64,000 nt of DNA from Chimonanthus salicifolius (lineage: Eukaryota > Streptophyta > Magnoliopsida > Laurales > Calycanthaceae): positions 13,335,520-13,399,519 of the forward strand of contig CM023536.1 of assembly GCA_013350335.1 (NCBI GenBank), read 5' to 3'. The notes beneath the pieces are model-generated. The model made no database searches. It was not told where the DNA came from and was given only the letters and a program-made list of their open reading frames with translations. Below are positions 22,518-34,180 of the stretch, piece after piece. The position numbers and the translations under genes are program-made. Within the stretch, counting starts at the first letter, position 1, and each line of letters starts with the position of its first letter.

Positions 22518-23390
22518 ATATTTCCTTTTAAGATTGTGATGTCTCGAAATCAGAGCACACCTTCCATCTTCTCAAAAGATAAAAAGTAACTTATCATATT
22601 ATTAATATAAAAAATATAATGTTTCGTCAATATGTATTTTAATCGTTAAAAAAATTCAATCATTCAAAGAATATTTTAGTATAAATATTATTTGATTTTT
22701 ATTAAGTTGTTATTTTATCTTTTATTATTATTATTTTAATTTCAAACATTTTTATGATTAAAATCTTACCTTATTAAAAAAAGGTAAACTAAATAACCAT
22801 TGTGGAGTATTTTGTATTTTATGTAAATAACTTGAGGTTTCTAACTTTACTCGACGACTTAAATAGTTAAATGTGGAAATGAGAAAAGTTAGAAATTTTA
22901 TGTGGCAAAATGAGGAAAAGAAAAGGCGGAGGAAAAAGTTACAAAATACAAACGTTTTGCGGCAATGAGAAAAGACAGAGCAAAACAGAAAACCCTAACT
23001 TCATCGCTATGGGAGAAAGGGAGAAGAAAAAATGGCCGCCGTAGAGGAAAAGAGAAAATCCCAACTTCCATCGCTATGGGAGAGAGGGAGAAGAAGAAAT
23101 GGCTACCGCTGTCGTAGAGGTTTAGATGGGAAGTTATGGAGATTTCTTCGATCATTTAGGATAGATTTAGACTTTTTTTTTTCCTTTATTCTCAATTTTT
23201 TTTTAGAAACAGGTTTTACTTCCAACGGGTCACGGATTTATTACATTAACCGAGTTGAACCACAGGTTACAGTGGATTTTTAAGGGTTTTTAATCTATAC
23301 GGGTTTTAATCTGACTCGACCAGTCATATAGCTGGTCACGGTCAAACCGCCGGTTCACCCGCGGGCCGGGATGAGTTTGACGACACTGGT
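22518..23390. other. Inserted sequence of copy B with duplicated gene-leader-like block
   Basis: Absent from copy A. Around 22985-23110 a block of about 59 bp (TCGCTATGGGAGA..GGGAGAAGAA..ATGGC) is repeated, following AAAACCCTAACTTC, which resembles a plant 5' leader and start codon; it could be a captured gene fragment. The part before 23390 ends in GGGATGAGTTTGACGACACTG, which reads CAGTGTCGTCAAACTC on the other strand, a hAT-like terminus. No functional gene is claimed. Confidence 0.4.
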
Positions 23391-23780
23391 TTATCCTTTG
23401 TGTTCTGTTTTATTTGTCACTTTCTGCCCTTTTTGCATTATCACCTCAAAGTGAAAAATAAGAGCCCAATTCTAGATTTTAATATATTGATTTTTTATAT
23501 AATAAAAGATAAACATTCACCCATTCTGTAGCATAGGTTCATTAAGTTATAAATCATAAACAACAGTGGTCAGTTTCATGTTTTTGAAATATAAGGATAT
23601 GAGATTGAGCACTTGGGGCATTTAATAGTTCAAATAGATAAAAAGGTTACATTCTTTCTTATAATGCATTCTCGCGGATTAGATAAAAATATTTATTCAA
23701 TTGTTTTATATTGATTTTAAAAATAAAAGAGTAGAACTATTTGATGAATCTCACTTTTGAAAATTGTTATATATTTTACT

Positions 23781-24010
23781 AGGGGTCCAAAAAATGGTGG
23801 ACCCGAGATCTCAGTGTCTCAGTGAGATCTCGGGTCCACCATATTTCGGCCGATTCTTGTTGATATCGGGGGCGATATTTTTTTTGTCTCTTTTTTTCTT
23901 TTTACAAATCTCGGTCATATCGGGCGAGATCTCGGTCATATCCTGTACGACCGATACATCTAATATCGGCCGAGATATCTTGGGCGTAAAAATCTAAGAT
24001 ATCTTGGCTG
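23781..24010. mobile_element. Decayed hAT-like element with hairpin (copy B)
   Basis: Counterpart of 18437-18680. TAGGGGTCCAAAA at the left is closer to the CAGGGGT ends of the family. Positions 23794-23816 and 23820-23842 form a 23-bp stem with one mismatch and a 3-base loop (GGTGGACCCGAGATCTCA and its complement). Confidence 0.55.
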
Positions 24011-24281
24011 AATTAAAAAAATCTCACTCGAATTATAGTATCTCCATAAATGGATGTCTTTGTGAGATTTTATATATTGGACAAATTTTAAATCCTATAC
24101 AAAATTTTCTTACTATTGCATAACCCTAAAAGTGCCTAATCATAGATTAATGGGCCCTGAACTGTTTAGGTCTTGGTCACTTCAAATTATTAATGTACGA
24201 TTACCCCATCATAGATTAGAGCAAAAACAAAGTTTAAGAAATAAAATTAATTTAAAATTATGAACTTATCAATGTGGATTC

Positions 24282-26678
24282 AAATTCCTCTCCCTCAGCC
24301 GTTGATTGTAGTGTAGGTATACTAAATCAGTCAGTCTTTGAGACGATAATCTATTTCGAGGCTTGCTGTGGACATATTTAAATGTCGACCAGTTACGCTC
24401 GCAGTTAGTTGCACTGCACGTCTGGCTCAGCTTGATGGCGTACTTCCTCAATACAGGTGAGCTGTTGCCAAAATATATCGACCACTGTGTAGCACTCATC
24501 GTCGCCATCTCTCTCAACCTAACATCGACAGCTTCATCTGCAAATGACTCCAAGCGGTTCTCATAATTGTGTAACTTCAAAACAAAAAGAAACACAATTA
24601 GTATTGATGATGAACAACTTTCAAATCATCGAAAATATTTGAGTCAAAATGAACAAAAGTAATACATCTCTAAAACATGCCGCTCGTTCACCAAGATGCA
24701 TGATACCCATAATTTCCAACGTCCGTCTTACGCAATTACGAATTGAGTCGGTTGACAGTTCTAAACTCAAATCATTAGCTTTCTTTGAGAAGGGATTCAA
24801 ATAATATACTGCCAAGTGAAATATAATGCGATTAGCCTAAATATAAGATATGCACAATAATAACACACTAGCGAATGAAAAACTAACCTGCAACGAACTG
24901 TGGGTTCGAGATGAAAAATTGATTAATCCTCTCGTTGATGATCTCCATGAATTGAACTGGAGGATTAACTTTCGCAACTTCATTTTTAGCCTTTATGATG
25001 CATTCAAATACATAGGGGAGCATCGGCTTCTTATCTCCGTCTACAAATCGAAGTACTGTGACTATAAGAGCAGAGATGTTGATGGCCGATACGATGCTGT
25101 CCCAGAACACTTTAGATACAAATAGGTTTGTAATGTTCTGGTAATATCTTTGATGTTCAGCGTTCCTCATGTCGAACGCATTCGCAAAGGACTTGCTTTT
25201 CGCCATCTTCATCAATTCTGTCTTGCTTCTTAAGAAGCTTTGCATTGTAAGGAATACTGTGACGAAACGTGTTACTGTAGGTCGTAGTAGTTCATGACGT
25301 TTCGTGTACTTCCTCATTACCTCTAAGATTCTAACATGATTGTATATAAATGTGGTGACATCCTTACACCAGTCAATTAGGTTCCCAAATTTCCTCACAT
25401 TAGCAAAATCTTTGAGGATCAAGTTTATGCAGTGGGCCACACAAGGGGTCCATAAGATCCACATGTATGTGCTCTTGACCTTCCTCCCTCCTGACTTATA
25501 GCTCGGTCCATTGTCCGTTACAATTTGGACAACATTCTCAGGTCAATTTCTTCACAGACAAACACCATCAAGTTACAAAGAAAATCACCATCATTTGTTC
25601 GGCTTGATGTGTCGTACGATTTATGATACACTGTGCCACATTGATTATAAATGAGGAATTTAACGATACTACGATTATCCTCACTCTTCCAGCGATCCGA
25701 CATAAGGGTTACTCCCGTAACCTCCCAGGAAGACTTAAAATTATTTACCCATTCTCAGATCCGCTGTATTTTAGGCGGGATGAATGTGGTAGAAATCTCA
25801 TATAGCGATGGGAAGTTGATATTAGGTCCAGCAGCTGCGGATGCATAGCACATAGACTTAAAATATGGATTTTCAATTTCCATTGGTGGCCAGTGGCTGT
25901 TGGAGAAATACTTAGTGACTGCCATTCCAACTAATTGTTTTGCCGTCTGTCTGTCTATTTGATTTATTTTTCCTTGTTTCAAAGAAGTTGGCATGTCCCA
26001 CATTAGATCACAAGCACCAATTGTATCCGGATTTACACCGTAGCGTTCAGTAGTTGCTCGTTCTCCTCTTCTGAATGTATTTTTTATGGAATTCCATGAG
26101 CCCATAATTCCAGATTTTTGTCTGGATGATCCACGCGCAGTCCCTGATCCACTCGCACCGCCTGTGTAGAGAAGAATAATTCATTTTTTGGCATTTTAAT
26201 GTAATTTTTGAAAAAAATTGCTTTTGTTAGATTAAACAATTAATTTAAAGAAATTAACCTGCACCACTATGCCCTCTCATCTCATGTTCATGGCGACTAA
26301 TTCGCATTGCACACCGCAAGTCTCTGTCCTCCTCAATCTCGTCCGGATCCTCTTCTGAAGATGACGGGACATTTTCCACGTATTGGCCCTCCCTTTCACT
26401 TTCTAAGCAGTCGACTATTATGTGACCGTTAGCATGCTTTTCTGCTTCAGTCCTTATTTTCTTTTTTTTGACATTGACTTCCAGTAGTTGCTGGCAAATA
26501 AGTTGCGCTTGTGTTGGTGCGCATTTGCAAGCTGCTATATCTCCCGTCTCTCCGGCTATGTGTGCCTTTAAACGGGTTGTTCCTCCTGATATCATTTTGT
26601 CACAGAGTTGCATTTGACTTTGTTATTACTATGTCGTTCACCGAACGATCATGCTGGATCTTCATTGTTCTTAGCCAT
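24282..26678 (-). pseudogene. hAT transposase (BED finger, DUF659, hATC), decayed
   Basis: Minus-strand pieces in family order: ATG at 26678, BED zinc finger with GGTTRLKAHIAG (about 26520-26640), and acidic linker. A probable intron lies about 26105-26250. Then come an NSIKNTF segment, the DUF659 core with WEVTGVTLMSDRW (about 25690, candidate first catalytic Asp), VQIVTDNG (about 25530, second Asp) and FWTPCAAH-like WTPCVAHCINLIL. The middle region follows (24883-25400), then the hATC dimerisation domain with CSATNCERNWSTF and RLTDLVYLHYN (24290-24480). It would cut and paste DNA flanked by its end repeats. Defects: TGA in place of a codon near residue 10, a frameshift in the BED finger, a frameshift near 25540, and the C-terminus cut off at 24282. 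It cannot make an active protein as it stands. Confidence 0.88.
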
Positions 26679-26711
26679 TACTGTTTAAGAAATGCACAAA
26701 AAAAAAAGTTC

Positions 26712-27370
26712 ACATTTACATATTTTTTGGCAATTTATCACATGAAAATGGGGGTATTAATTGATAAAATGAAAAGAAAGCATCATCTACTGTCAAACTA
26801 AAACTTTTTACAGTACAAAAACACTACAAACTGAAAGGGTTGATTTAAAAAAAATTCTGATTTTTTTGATACATTTACATATTTTTGGGAAATTTATCAC
26901 ATGAAAATGGGGGTATTAAATGATAAAATGAAAAGAAAGCATCATCTACTGTCAAACTGAAGCTTTTTGCAGTAAAAAAACACTACAAACTGAGAGGGTT
27001 GATCTAAAAAAAATTCTGATTTTTTTGATACATTTACATATTTTTGGGAAATTTATCACATGAAAATGGGGGTATTAAATGATAAAATGAAAAGAAAGCA
27101 TCATCTACTATCAAACTGAAACTTTTTATAGTAAAAAAACACTACAAACTGAGAGGGTTGATTTAAAAAAAATTCTGATTTTTTTGATACATTTACATAT
27201 TTTTGGGAAATTTATCACATGAAAATGGGGGTATTAAATGATAAAACGAAAAAAAAAGCCTCATCTACTGTAAAACTGAAATTTTTTACAGTACACAAAC
27301 ACTACACACTGAGAGGGTTGGTTTAAAAAACATTCATACTTTTTCGGTACATTTACATATTTTTTCGCAA
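26712..27370. repeat. 159-bp minisatellite, about four copies
   Basis: A unit beginning ACATTTACATATTTTTGGGA and containing ATGAAAATGGGGGTATTAAA and CACTACAAACTGAGAGGG repeats at 26712, 26871, 27030, 27189 and 27349 (last partial). It lies just upstream of the transposase start, in the promoter/leader region of the hAT. The copies are very similar, so homogenisation is recent. Confidence 0.9.
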
Positions 27371-28220
27371 TTTATCACATGAATTCAAGGTTTTTGTTTA
27401 AACATTTAAAATAAATAATCACATTGCATGAAATTTATATTTTTTCATAGAACCTTCTTTCTAAAATCAGAGGGGTGGTTTATAAAAAAAATCAGCAATT
27501 TTTCCCAATAATTACTATTTCTTATAATGTTTTGTACATATAGGGGCCATTTCACTTTAGAAAATAAAAGAAAATGCAAAAAAACATTAATCTGCATGAA
27601 AAAAATAGCATACATTCATAATAACTTCTATGCTAAATGTTTAAGCATAAATAAATCACTCAATCACTAACAATAATTAATAATCTATATTTCTAAAACA
27701 ACAACATATTATAAGAAATGCATTAAATATTAAACTATACATTAAAACCATAAAATATTTAGATGAGAAGGCTTAAAAATAAAAATGGAATAAAAACTTA
27801 CACGAAATGAAGATCTATCTATGAAATATACTTTGAATGGAATGGATCTTCTAAAATAAGCCAATAATACACTGTTTTCCAATGAAGCCAGATGAAGGTA
27901 TGTGAGATGGGGATAGGAGTTAGAAAAAACCACTGCTGGATGAGTGAGTTTTTGAATGATTTAGTGACTGAATAAAGAGATGTATAGGGTATTCATAAAA
28001 TAGAGGAGTTTGGCTGGTTTAGATTCACGGGTTTTCAAAATATTAATAAAAAATTTAGGCATGGGAAACAGCAAGAATCCCACAGCCCGTTGGACTTGAT
28101 GTGTTGCTGGATTATCAGGCGATATTTTGACCGATATATCGTGCGATATATCGGCCGTGATATATCGCCCGGTAATCCATCGTAATATCGTCAATATTAT
28201 TATTTTATTCGTATTTAAAC

Positions 28221-29352
28221 TGTAACGCCCGCCCCTTTTCATAAAAAAATCAGAGTCTATTTTTTTTTTTTGAAATAAAAAGTGACAAAGGGCGCGGACG
28301 TCACGACTCGAGTTAAGTCCGAGCTTCTAAAGCCCGGCCCTTAACTGGCCAACCCTACGTGTGCGTGGAACGAAGTCCACGGAAAACAGTTCACACGTAG
28401 ACGTAAGCTTGTGGAATATTAACTAAGTGCGGAAATTACCACAGAGACCATCCTACAATTTTTGAGATAACAGGGAAGATACATTCACATTAAGTCTCCC
28501 AACAACCAAGCTTAGATATTTATCTTACTTTATGCTTTATACTTTATGGTGGTGGGATAAACACTACAAGCCAACGTTTTGGCCTTTGAAAATGAGGTGG
28601 TTTGGTCATTCAATTTTGACCATTTGACCACCTTTATGATTATTTAAACATTTAATTAATTAGATAATTAGGTTAATTTAGTTCCCATTTACTTAATTCC
28701 TTTTGTTTAAATTCCTTCATGCATCCACCCATGGTTGACCAATTCAACCATGGTGGCCGGCCCCACCAATCCTTGGTCCACATGCCACCTGATTTGATGA
28801 GGTGGAGGTGGGTCCCAATTGGCCACGTCACTTAGGTCTAATTAATACTAACTTAGGTGATTAAAAATCAATTCAATCCACTTCCCTTATTGGATCACCA
28901 TTGGGCCCATGGCCCAATTAAGTTCTCTCCTATCCATTTACCTTAGAGTTTGCATTATTTTGATCCATTAAGTCCCAAATGGGTATTGGGCCCAATTTAA
29001 CCATCTTTGACCCTTTAAGTAAACTTGAATCCAATCCATGGTCCATTGGGCCCTAGTTGGGCCTTTGTCCATATCTTGATCCATTTACCATCTATTCCAT
29101 TAGATTTCCACTTTCCACCATTAAAACAAACAATAACCACACATATTTTAGTTTACAAATTCCGGGCCATTACATTAATCATTATTGACCAACTAAATGA
29201 ATTTCATCCAACCCATGGTCCATTGGACCATACTTGGGCCTTTGCCCAAATTTTGATTCACTTAACATTTATTCCATTAAAATTCTCAATTTCCATCATT
29301 AAAATAAATAATAACCACAGATATATTGATTCACAAATTCCGGGTCATTACA
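28221..29352. mobile_element. Solo LTR inside the hAT transposon
   Basis: TGTAACGCCCGCC to CCGGGTCATTACA with a perfect 5-bp target duplication TAAAC (28216-28220 and 29353-29357). The terminal 150-180 bp at the right are tandemly duplicated (each ending CAAATTCCGGG.CATTACA), so the LTR carries an extra near-end. Probably Ty3 type; orientation uncertain. Confidence 0.87.
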
Positions 29353-29357
29353 TAAAC

Positions 29358-29783
29358 AAGCGGCTACAGTCCGATAATCTGAAATATCAGCCGATATTTC
29401 AAACAGATAAACGGTCCAAATATCGGCCGATATTAGTACATAATATCGCCGATATCTTGTGGGGCCCACAATCGATATAGATTTTTTTTTTTTTTTAAAA
29501 CCACTCTTTCTAGCCCGATAATTACAATATCGGGCGATATTTGATCCGATATACGGGCCGATATATCGTTCGTATCGGCCGATATCTTTTTTTTTTAAAA
29601 AAAATAGAAATAAATGTAAAAAACTGAATTTTATAAATATCGGCCGATATGGTGTCCGATATTTTCGACCGTTTATCAGCCATATTGGCTGATAATCTTT
29701 TTGTACGGCCGATACATATCGTATCGGCCGATATCGTTCGGTCTTCCAAAACCGATAGATATTGGCCGATATTTCAACCCCTG
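29358..29783. promoter_or_regulatory. Subterminal array of ATCGGCCGAT palindromes of the hAT
   Basis: Over 15 matches or close variants of ATCGGCCGATAT crowd the last 425 bp, and a further cluster lies at 28120-28205 beyond the solo LTR. Short repeated subterminal words are the known transposase-binding sites of hAT elements such as Ac. Assigning that role here is inference. Confidence 0.7.
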
Positions 29784-31055
29784 GACCATGCACGTGTGTG
29801 TTGGTTTATCTTTCAATTTCAAAATTCTACTCTAGGATTAGTTTTAGAATGTTTGGAATATACTCTAAATTTTGCAAATTTTCAATTCCTTATGAGTATT
29901 TCATGCTCCAAAATATGGCCTAGGACTTTCCATCACAAAATGGTGAAGTCCAAGATTTATCCTACCTTGATAGTTTAGTTATTCGTTGATACAAGTTCTC
30001 AATGTAAGATCTATCTCAGAAAGATTTTGATTTAGATATAATTAATAAGATATAATAGGGTGACTAAAATATAGTATTCTTTCACCTAAAAAGACAATTT
30101 TATAAAATAATTATTAAATCTACAATATTTTATAGAGCATAGTATTGGAAAAACAAATGAACAAAGTTAGGACTACTACATATACGTTACATTCGATGAG
30201 TAGATTAATCCTAATGGTAGAGTTAAAAATGAATACATTAGGGACACTAAAAAATAGCTTTAGTGGACAACAAACTGAGAGAAACTTGTTTTGAGGCGGT
30301 TTGATCAGATGCACAAGAAGGAAAGGTCGACCAGTTAAAACATGAGGAAAAGAATGAAGAAAGACATGTTAGATTTTAGAGTCACTAATTTTATAGTGTA
30401 TGATAAGGTCAAATGAAAAAATAGAATTCATAAAGTGGATCTAAGATAGATCCGATTCTGATATATGATGATGAAGATGATGATAAAGATAACTTAACAT
30501 CTAAATAAAAATCTTGCAAGATTTTTGTCTTTTGCAAGTGCCAATCAACAGAGCTCATTAACGACTGATGGAGCCCCTGACAATTTGTAGATGGGAGTAG
30601 ATGGTTGAGATTTTCTTTTCCAAAATTGGTAGAACTGTAATGGAGAAGTGTAGAAAATATAAGAAAATGGAGAAAATCTAGGAAATGAATGATAGGGATT
30701 TCACTCTAGTGAAAATCAAGCTAGGGTTGTTCTTTACCCCAAACTCGACTCGGAACCCATTTGAACCCGCCATAAATAAACGGGTTTGAATTAGATATAC
30801 TAGTTTGTCAGGTCAGGCTCGGAATAAATTCTTGAGCCCGTTTATATAAATAATTGGGCCTGGGCTTTTTAAGAAGCTTGTAAAAGCCCATTGGGCTTTT
30901 GGCCCATTTAACCATTAAATGTTTGAATTTGTACACCTAGACCATTTTGCCATTTTATAATTATTTTAAAAATAATTGCAAAACTAACCATCAGATGAAA
31001 GTAGACATGATAAGTTTTGAGTTCAAAATTCAATTTCTAACCACTTGTTTTTTTA

Positions 31056-31217
31056 TAAATTTATGTGTGGAAAACCAAGGGATATCCAGCGTAAAACCCC
31101 TCACGAGTGAGCCCACTACCCTTAGGGCATACTAAGGGTAGCCCATGGGGGCTTGAATCTGCAATCTTCCGCTTCCTAAGGTGGAAGGCAACCAGTTAAG
31201 CTACAACCATGTGGGTA
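31056..31217 (-). mobile_element. tRNA-derived SINE
   Basis: Absent from copy A at the matching place. On the minus strand it starts CCCACATGGTTGTAGCTTAA (box A TAGCTTAACTGG) and has box B AGATTCAAGCC about 40 bases on. Classic tRNA-related head; different from the CTGACGGTC family elsewhere. Confidence 0.75.
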
Positions 31218-31377
31218 AAATACTAAGACAATGATGCCTAGTGGATTTAACTAATAAGATCAAGTGGCTAAAAATTGAATTTTAATTTAAAATTGGTCCA
31301 ATTGTAACTCATTATATCTATTTTCAATATGAACTGCTAGATCTTTCATGGGCTTAAAAGGGGCAGCCTTGTGCTTA

Positions 31378-31923
31378 GGTTGCGTTTGGATCATGGATAT
31401 GTATCGGCTAAAGGAAAAATAAATCGGCCAATTTTTTTTTTTTTTTAAAAAAATATCGGTTGTGGGCCCGGGTCAATAACTCGGCCGATATTTGCCTATA
31501 TTGGACGAATATCGGCCTAGATATTAGTCGATATTTGAAATTTCGGACAGGCTGATATTTATATTTTTCATTTTCTTTTAAAAAAAATAGGTTTTCTTCG
31601 ATTTTTTTAAAAGAATTTTTTCAAAAATAAAAGGCTTCTAAGATTTAAAAAAAAAAGGAAATTTGAAGAGAGAAAGATCTCGGCCGAAATCTCGGTTCAG
31701 CAGATTTTTATACCCCTGGTTTGGATGAGGGATAAATTTTGCAGGAGTTGCCCCTGACCAAGGTTATCCTGAGAATTATGAATACCCCTTACTGAGAAAG
31801 GGTTTTCAAAGTAGGAGGAGAGAGATAAAAACTTGATTTTTTACTCTTACTCGTCCATTACCAAACAAAGGTAATGTGAGGTTACCCCCATTACCTCCCC
31901 AGTACCCCCATACAAACGCAGCC
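31378..31923. mobile_element. Tourist-like MITE with nested hAT MITE, copy B
   Basis: Same composite as 20430-20916. TTA flanks both sides. The inner hAT element (31392-31718, 327 bp) has the same perfect 8-bp duplication GTTTGGAT and CATGGAT..ACCCCTG ends. It is longer than in copy A because it keeps extra ATCGGCC words (about 31470-31560). Confidence 0.83.
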
Positions 31924-32430
31924 TTAGTTTTTTTCCCAAACGAGCGAGTTTAAGATTTAATCTTGCAAAGTCCGACGGGCTTTAGACAGACTCATGCTTC
32001 TGTAAATGCAAAATGGGCTTGGGCAACCATAGAGCATAACCTGGCCTAAATTCGGCACATGAACACCGCTAAATCAAGTCTCCATTTAGTTTCAGTTCAA
32101 GAAGCCTCCAAGCCAAATCTATATTTTTGGGGAAATTCTCTCATGTCTTTTCATTATTCTACCATAAATAGGCTTATAATAAAATCATATAGCAATTACA
32201 ATGAAAAGAAATAATTCATTTTCAATATCCTATATTTATTAGCATTACCCAAAGAATCTCTAAATATTTTATTAGACTAGATCCTATCATGGAAGCAATC
32301 CTTGTCCTCGAGGTTCTGAAAACCTTCTCAAGCAATGACTTTCTAAATTAAATTCCTCCAATCTATTGAAATTCAATAAAAAATATGTAGATTAGAACGG
32401 TTCCAACTTAAATTCGACAACTTCAAGTTT

Positions 32431-33690
32431 CTTGAGCCTATTTATATAAGCAATTGAGCTGGGGCTTTGTAAGAAGCTTGTGACAGCCCATTGGGCTTTT
32501 TGGCCCGTTTAGCCATTAAATGTTTGAATTTGTAGACCTATACCATTTTGCCTTTCTTTTAAATTATTTTAAAACTAATTGAAAAACTAACCATTGGATG
32601 AAAGTAGACATGATAAATTTTGAGTTCAAAACTCAATTTCTAACTAGATTTTATTGGACATAATTGTCAGGCTTCCTTAAAATACTAAGACAATGATGCC
32701 TAGTGGGTTTGACTAATAAGATTAGGTGGCAAGAAATTGAATTTTAGTTCAAAATTTGATCCAATTGTAATTCATTATGCCTACTTTCAACCTGAACTAC
32801 TAGATTTTTCATGACCTTAAAAGGAGCAGGCTTGGGCTTAGTTTTTTTTTCCCAAACGGGCAGGGTTAGGCTTTAACCTTGCAATAGGCTTCACAGACTC
32901 AAGCTTCTATATATGCAAAATGGGCTTGGGCTACTACAGACTATAGAACATAACCTGGCCTAAATTCGGCACATGAACACCACTAAATCAAGCCTCCATT
33001 TGGTTTCAGTAAACAAACCTCCAAGACAAATCGATATTTTTGGAGAAATTCTCCCATGTCTTTTCATTATTCAACTTATGCCATAAATAGGCCTATAATA
33101 AAACTAAAAAAAAAAAACTAATTTCTTTTTCAATATCCTATATTTATTAGCATTACCAAAAGAATCTCTAAATATTTTATTAGTCTAAGGTCCTATAATG
33201 TTTTGTTTGAACGAAGGGTAAGAATATAAACACTCAAAAGAGGAGAAAACAAGCCCTAAAAAAAACAATGAAAGAGCAAAGTCCGAACCAGGCAAGGAGA
33301 ATAAACATAAGGAAAATGACTCAGAGAGGGACACACACCCCTAGAAGGGGAAAAACCAACTCAAAAGAAGACTGTCCAAAACAGGATGAGTAGACAAGAG
33401 CTGGCACCAAAGAGCAAAATTAAAGATCACTGATCAAATTGAAAATGCCAAACCAGATCTGATGAGTCCTGATTGTCAGTAAAGTTGTCCTTGCCAAGAG
33501 AGGAGACCTTAGGCATGAAGAAGATAGATTTGTTCTTGCAATTCAGATGAGTTAAGAGGGTTGCAGGAGACACTATATAGAGTGCAAGAGTTCCAAGTAA
33601 TAGCTGTCAGCTCTTGCCTTGTCCTCGAGATTCTGAAAAATGGCATTCTAAATTAAATTCCTCCGATCTATTGAAATTCCATAAAAAAAA
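32431..33690. repeat. Segmental duplication copy C (partial)
   Basis: Matches about 20025-21700 of copy A and 30825-32385 of copy B. A linker GTAGATTAGAACGGTTCCAA that follows copy B (32387) recurs after copy C (33693), marking a tandem arrangement. Confidence 0.8.
33193..33615 (-). mobile_element. Antisense LINE 3' tail in copy C
   Basis: Interrupts copy C relative to A and B. Read on the minus strand it ends TATATTCTTACCCTTCGTTC then AAACAAAAC, like a LINE 3' UTR and tail. No coding part was recognised. A similar antisense tail lies at about 43790-43985. Confidence 0.5.
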
Positions 33691-33704
33691 ATGTAGATTA
33701 GAAC

Positions 33705-33833
33705 CAGGAGTTCAAAATTCGGTATCGACTGATACGATATATCGACCGATATTTTTTTTTAACAAAAACTGTCGATATCGGCAGATATGATATGGCCTAA
33801 ATATCGGTATATCGGCCAATATTTAGACTCCTG
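33705..33833. mobile_element. 129-bp hAT MITE of the ATCGGCC family
   Basis: CAGGAGTTCAAAATTCGG to ATATTTAGACTCCTG with a perfect 8-bp target duplication ATTAGAAC (33697-33704 and 33834-33841). The interior is GATATCGGCAGATAT and TATATCGGCCAATA words. The occurrence of the linker at 32387 without it gives an empty site. Confidence 0.92.
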
Positions 33834-33907
33834 ATTAGAACGGTTCCAACTTAAATTCGACAACTTAGATTCTCAGAAGATGTTGGTCACATAAACCATT
33901 CACATAT

Positions 33908-34180
33908 TCACATTAATATAATGCGAGTAAAGGGCATTCCACCAACTTCAATACCATTCACATTAACCCATGCATTGTGGAACAAGTAGTCCATCACCAC
34001 ATCGTTTGACTGAAATGAAGCTACCAAGTATTTGATGATCATGTCAACGGGATTTTTGTGTGAAAGATAATGCTTGATAATCTTTTTAATTTGATCGGTG
34101 TCGACTAAGTGAATGGAGTCAAACTCAGTGGAAGGGGATTGAATTTTGTCATTATGAGCACCATTATAAGCAATGTAATT
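33908..34180 (-). pseudogene. Unrecognised coding remnant (about 90 codons)
   Basis: An open stretch between stops at 34181 and 33908 has normal, non-repetitive amino-acid composition and reads like a real protein: HLVDTDQIKKIIKHYL, then VDMIIKYLVASFQSNDVVMD and WVNVNGIEVGG. No ATG begins it and I do not recognise the family. It may be an exon or transposon gene fragment; it might end naturally at TGA 33910. Confidence 0.45.

Larger units (their letters stand above)
24282..29783 (-). mobile_element. Large hAT transposon, broken at its 3' end
   Basis: The right end (5' end of the element) is intact: ...GATATTTCAACCCCTG at 29783, i.e. CAGGGGTTGAAATATCGGCC on the minus strand. The left end is missing. 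At 24281/24282 the transposase coding sequence runs straight into duplicated host sequence, and about 70 bp of flank present in copy A (about 18942-19010) is gone. The element contains a transposase pseudogene, a 159-bp minisatellite, a solo LTR (28221-29352) and dense ATCGGCCGAT arrays near the surviving end. Size without the solo LTR is about 4.4 kb. Confidence 0.85.
21705..32385. repeat. Segmental duplication copy B, swollen by insertions
   Basis: Collinear with copy A in pieces: 21705-21885, 23391-24281, 29784-31050, 31218-32385. Between these lie a Mutator-like end and foldback (21886-23390), the hAT transposon (24282-29783) and a SINE (31056-31217). Copy B is about 10.7 kb against 3.9 kb for copy A. 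Confidence 0.85.

Noticed and set aside
24363..25125. Plus-strand frames over the transposase
   Set aside because: Antisense to recognised hATC and DUF659 coding segments.
26712..27370. Centromeric satellite (159-bp period)
   Set aside because: Only about four units, located inside a hAT transposon; not a satellite array.
29358..29783. Possible CRISPR-like array of ATCGGCCGAT repeats
   Set aside because: Plant DNA, repeats too short and irregularly spaced, no cas genes; they lie at the end of a hAT transposon.
29299..29978. Frames of 164, 75 and 109 codons over the hAT end
   Set aside because: They are translations of the palindrome arrays (recurrent RPI/GRY/ISAD patterns) and not proteins.
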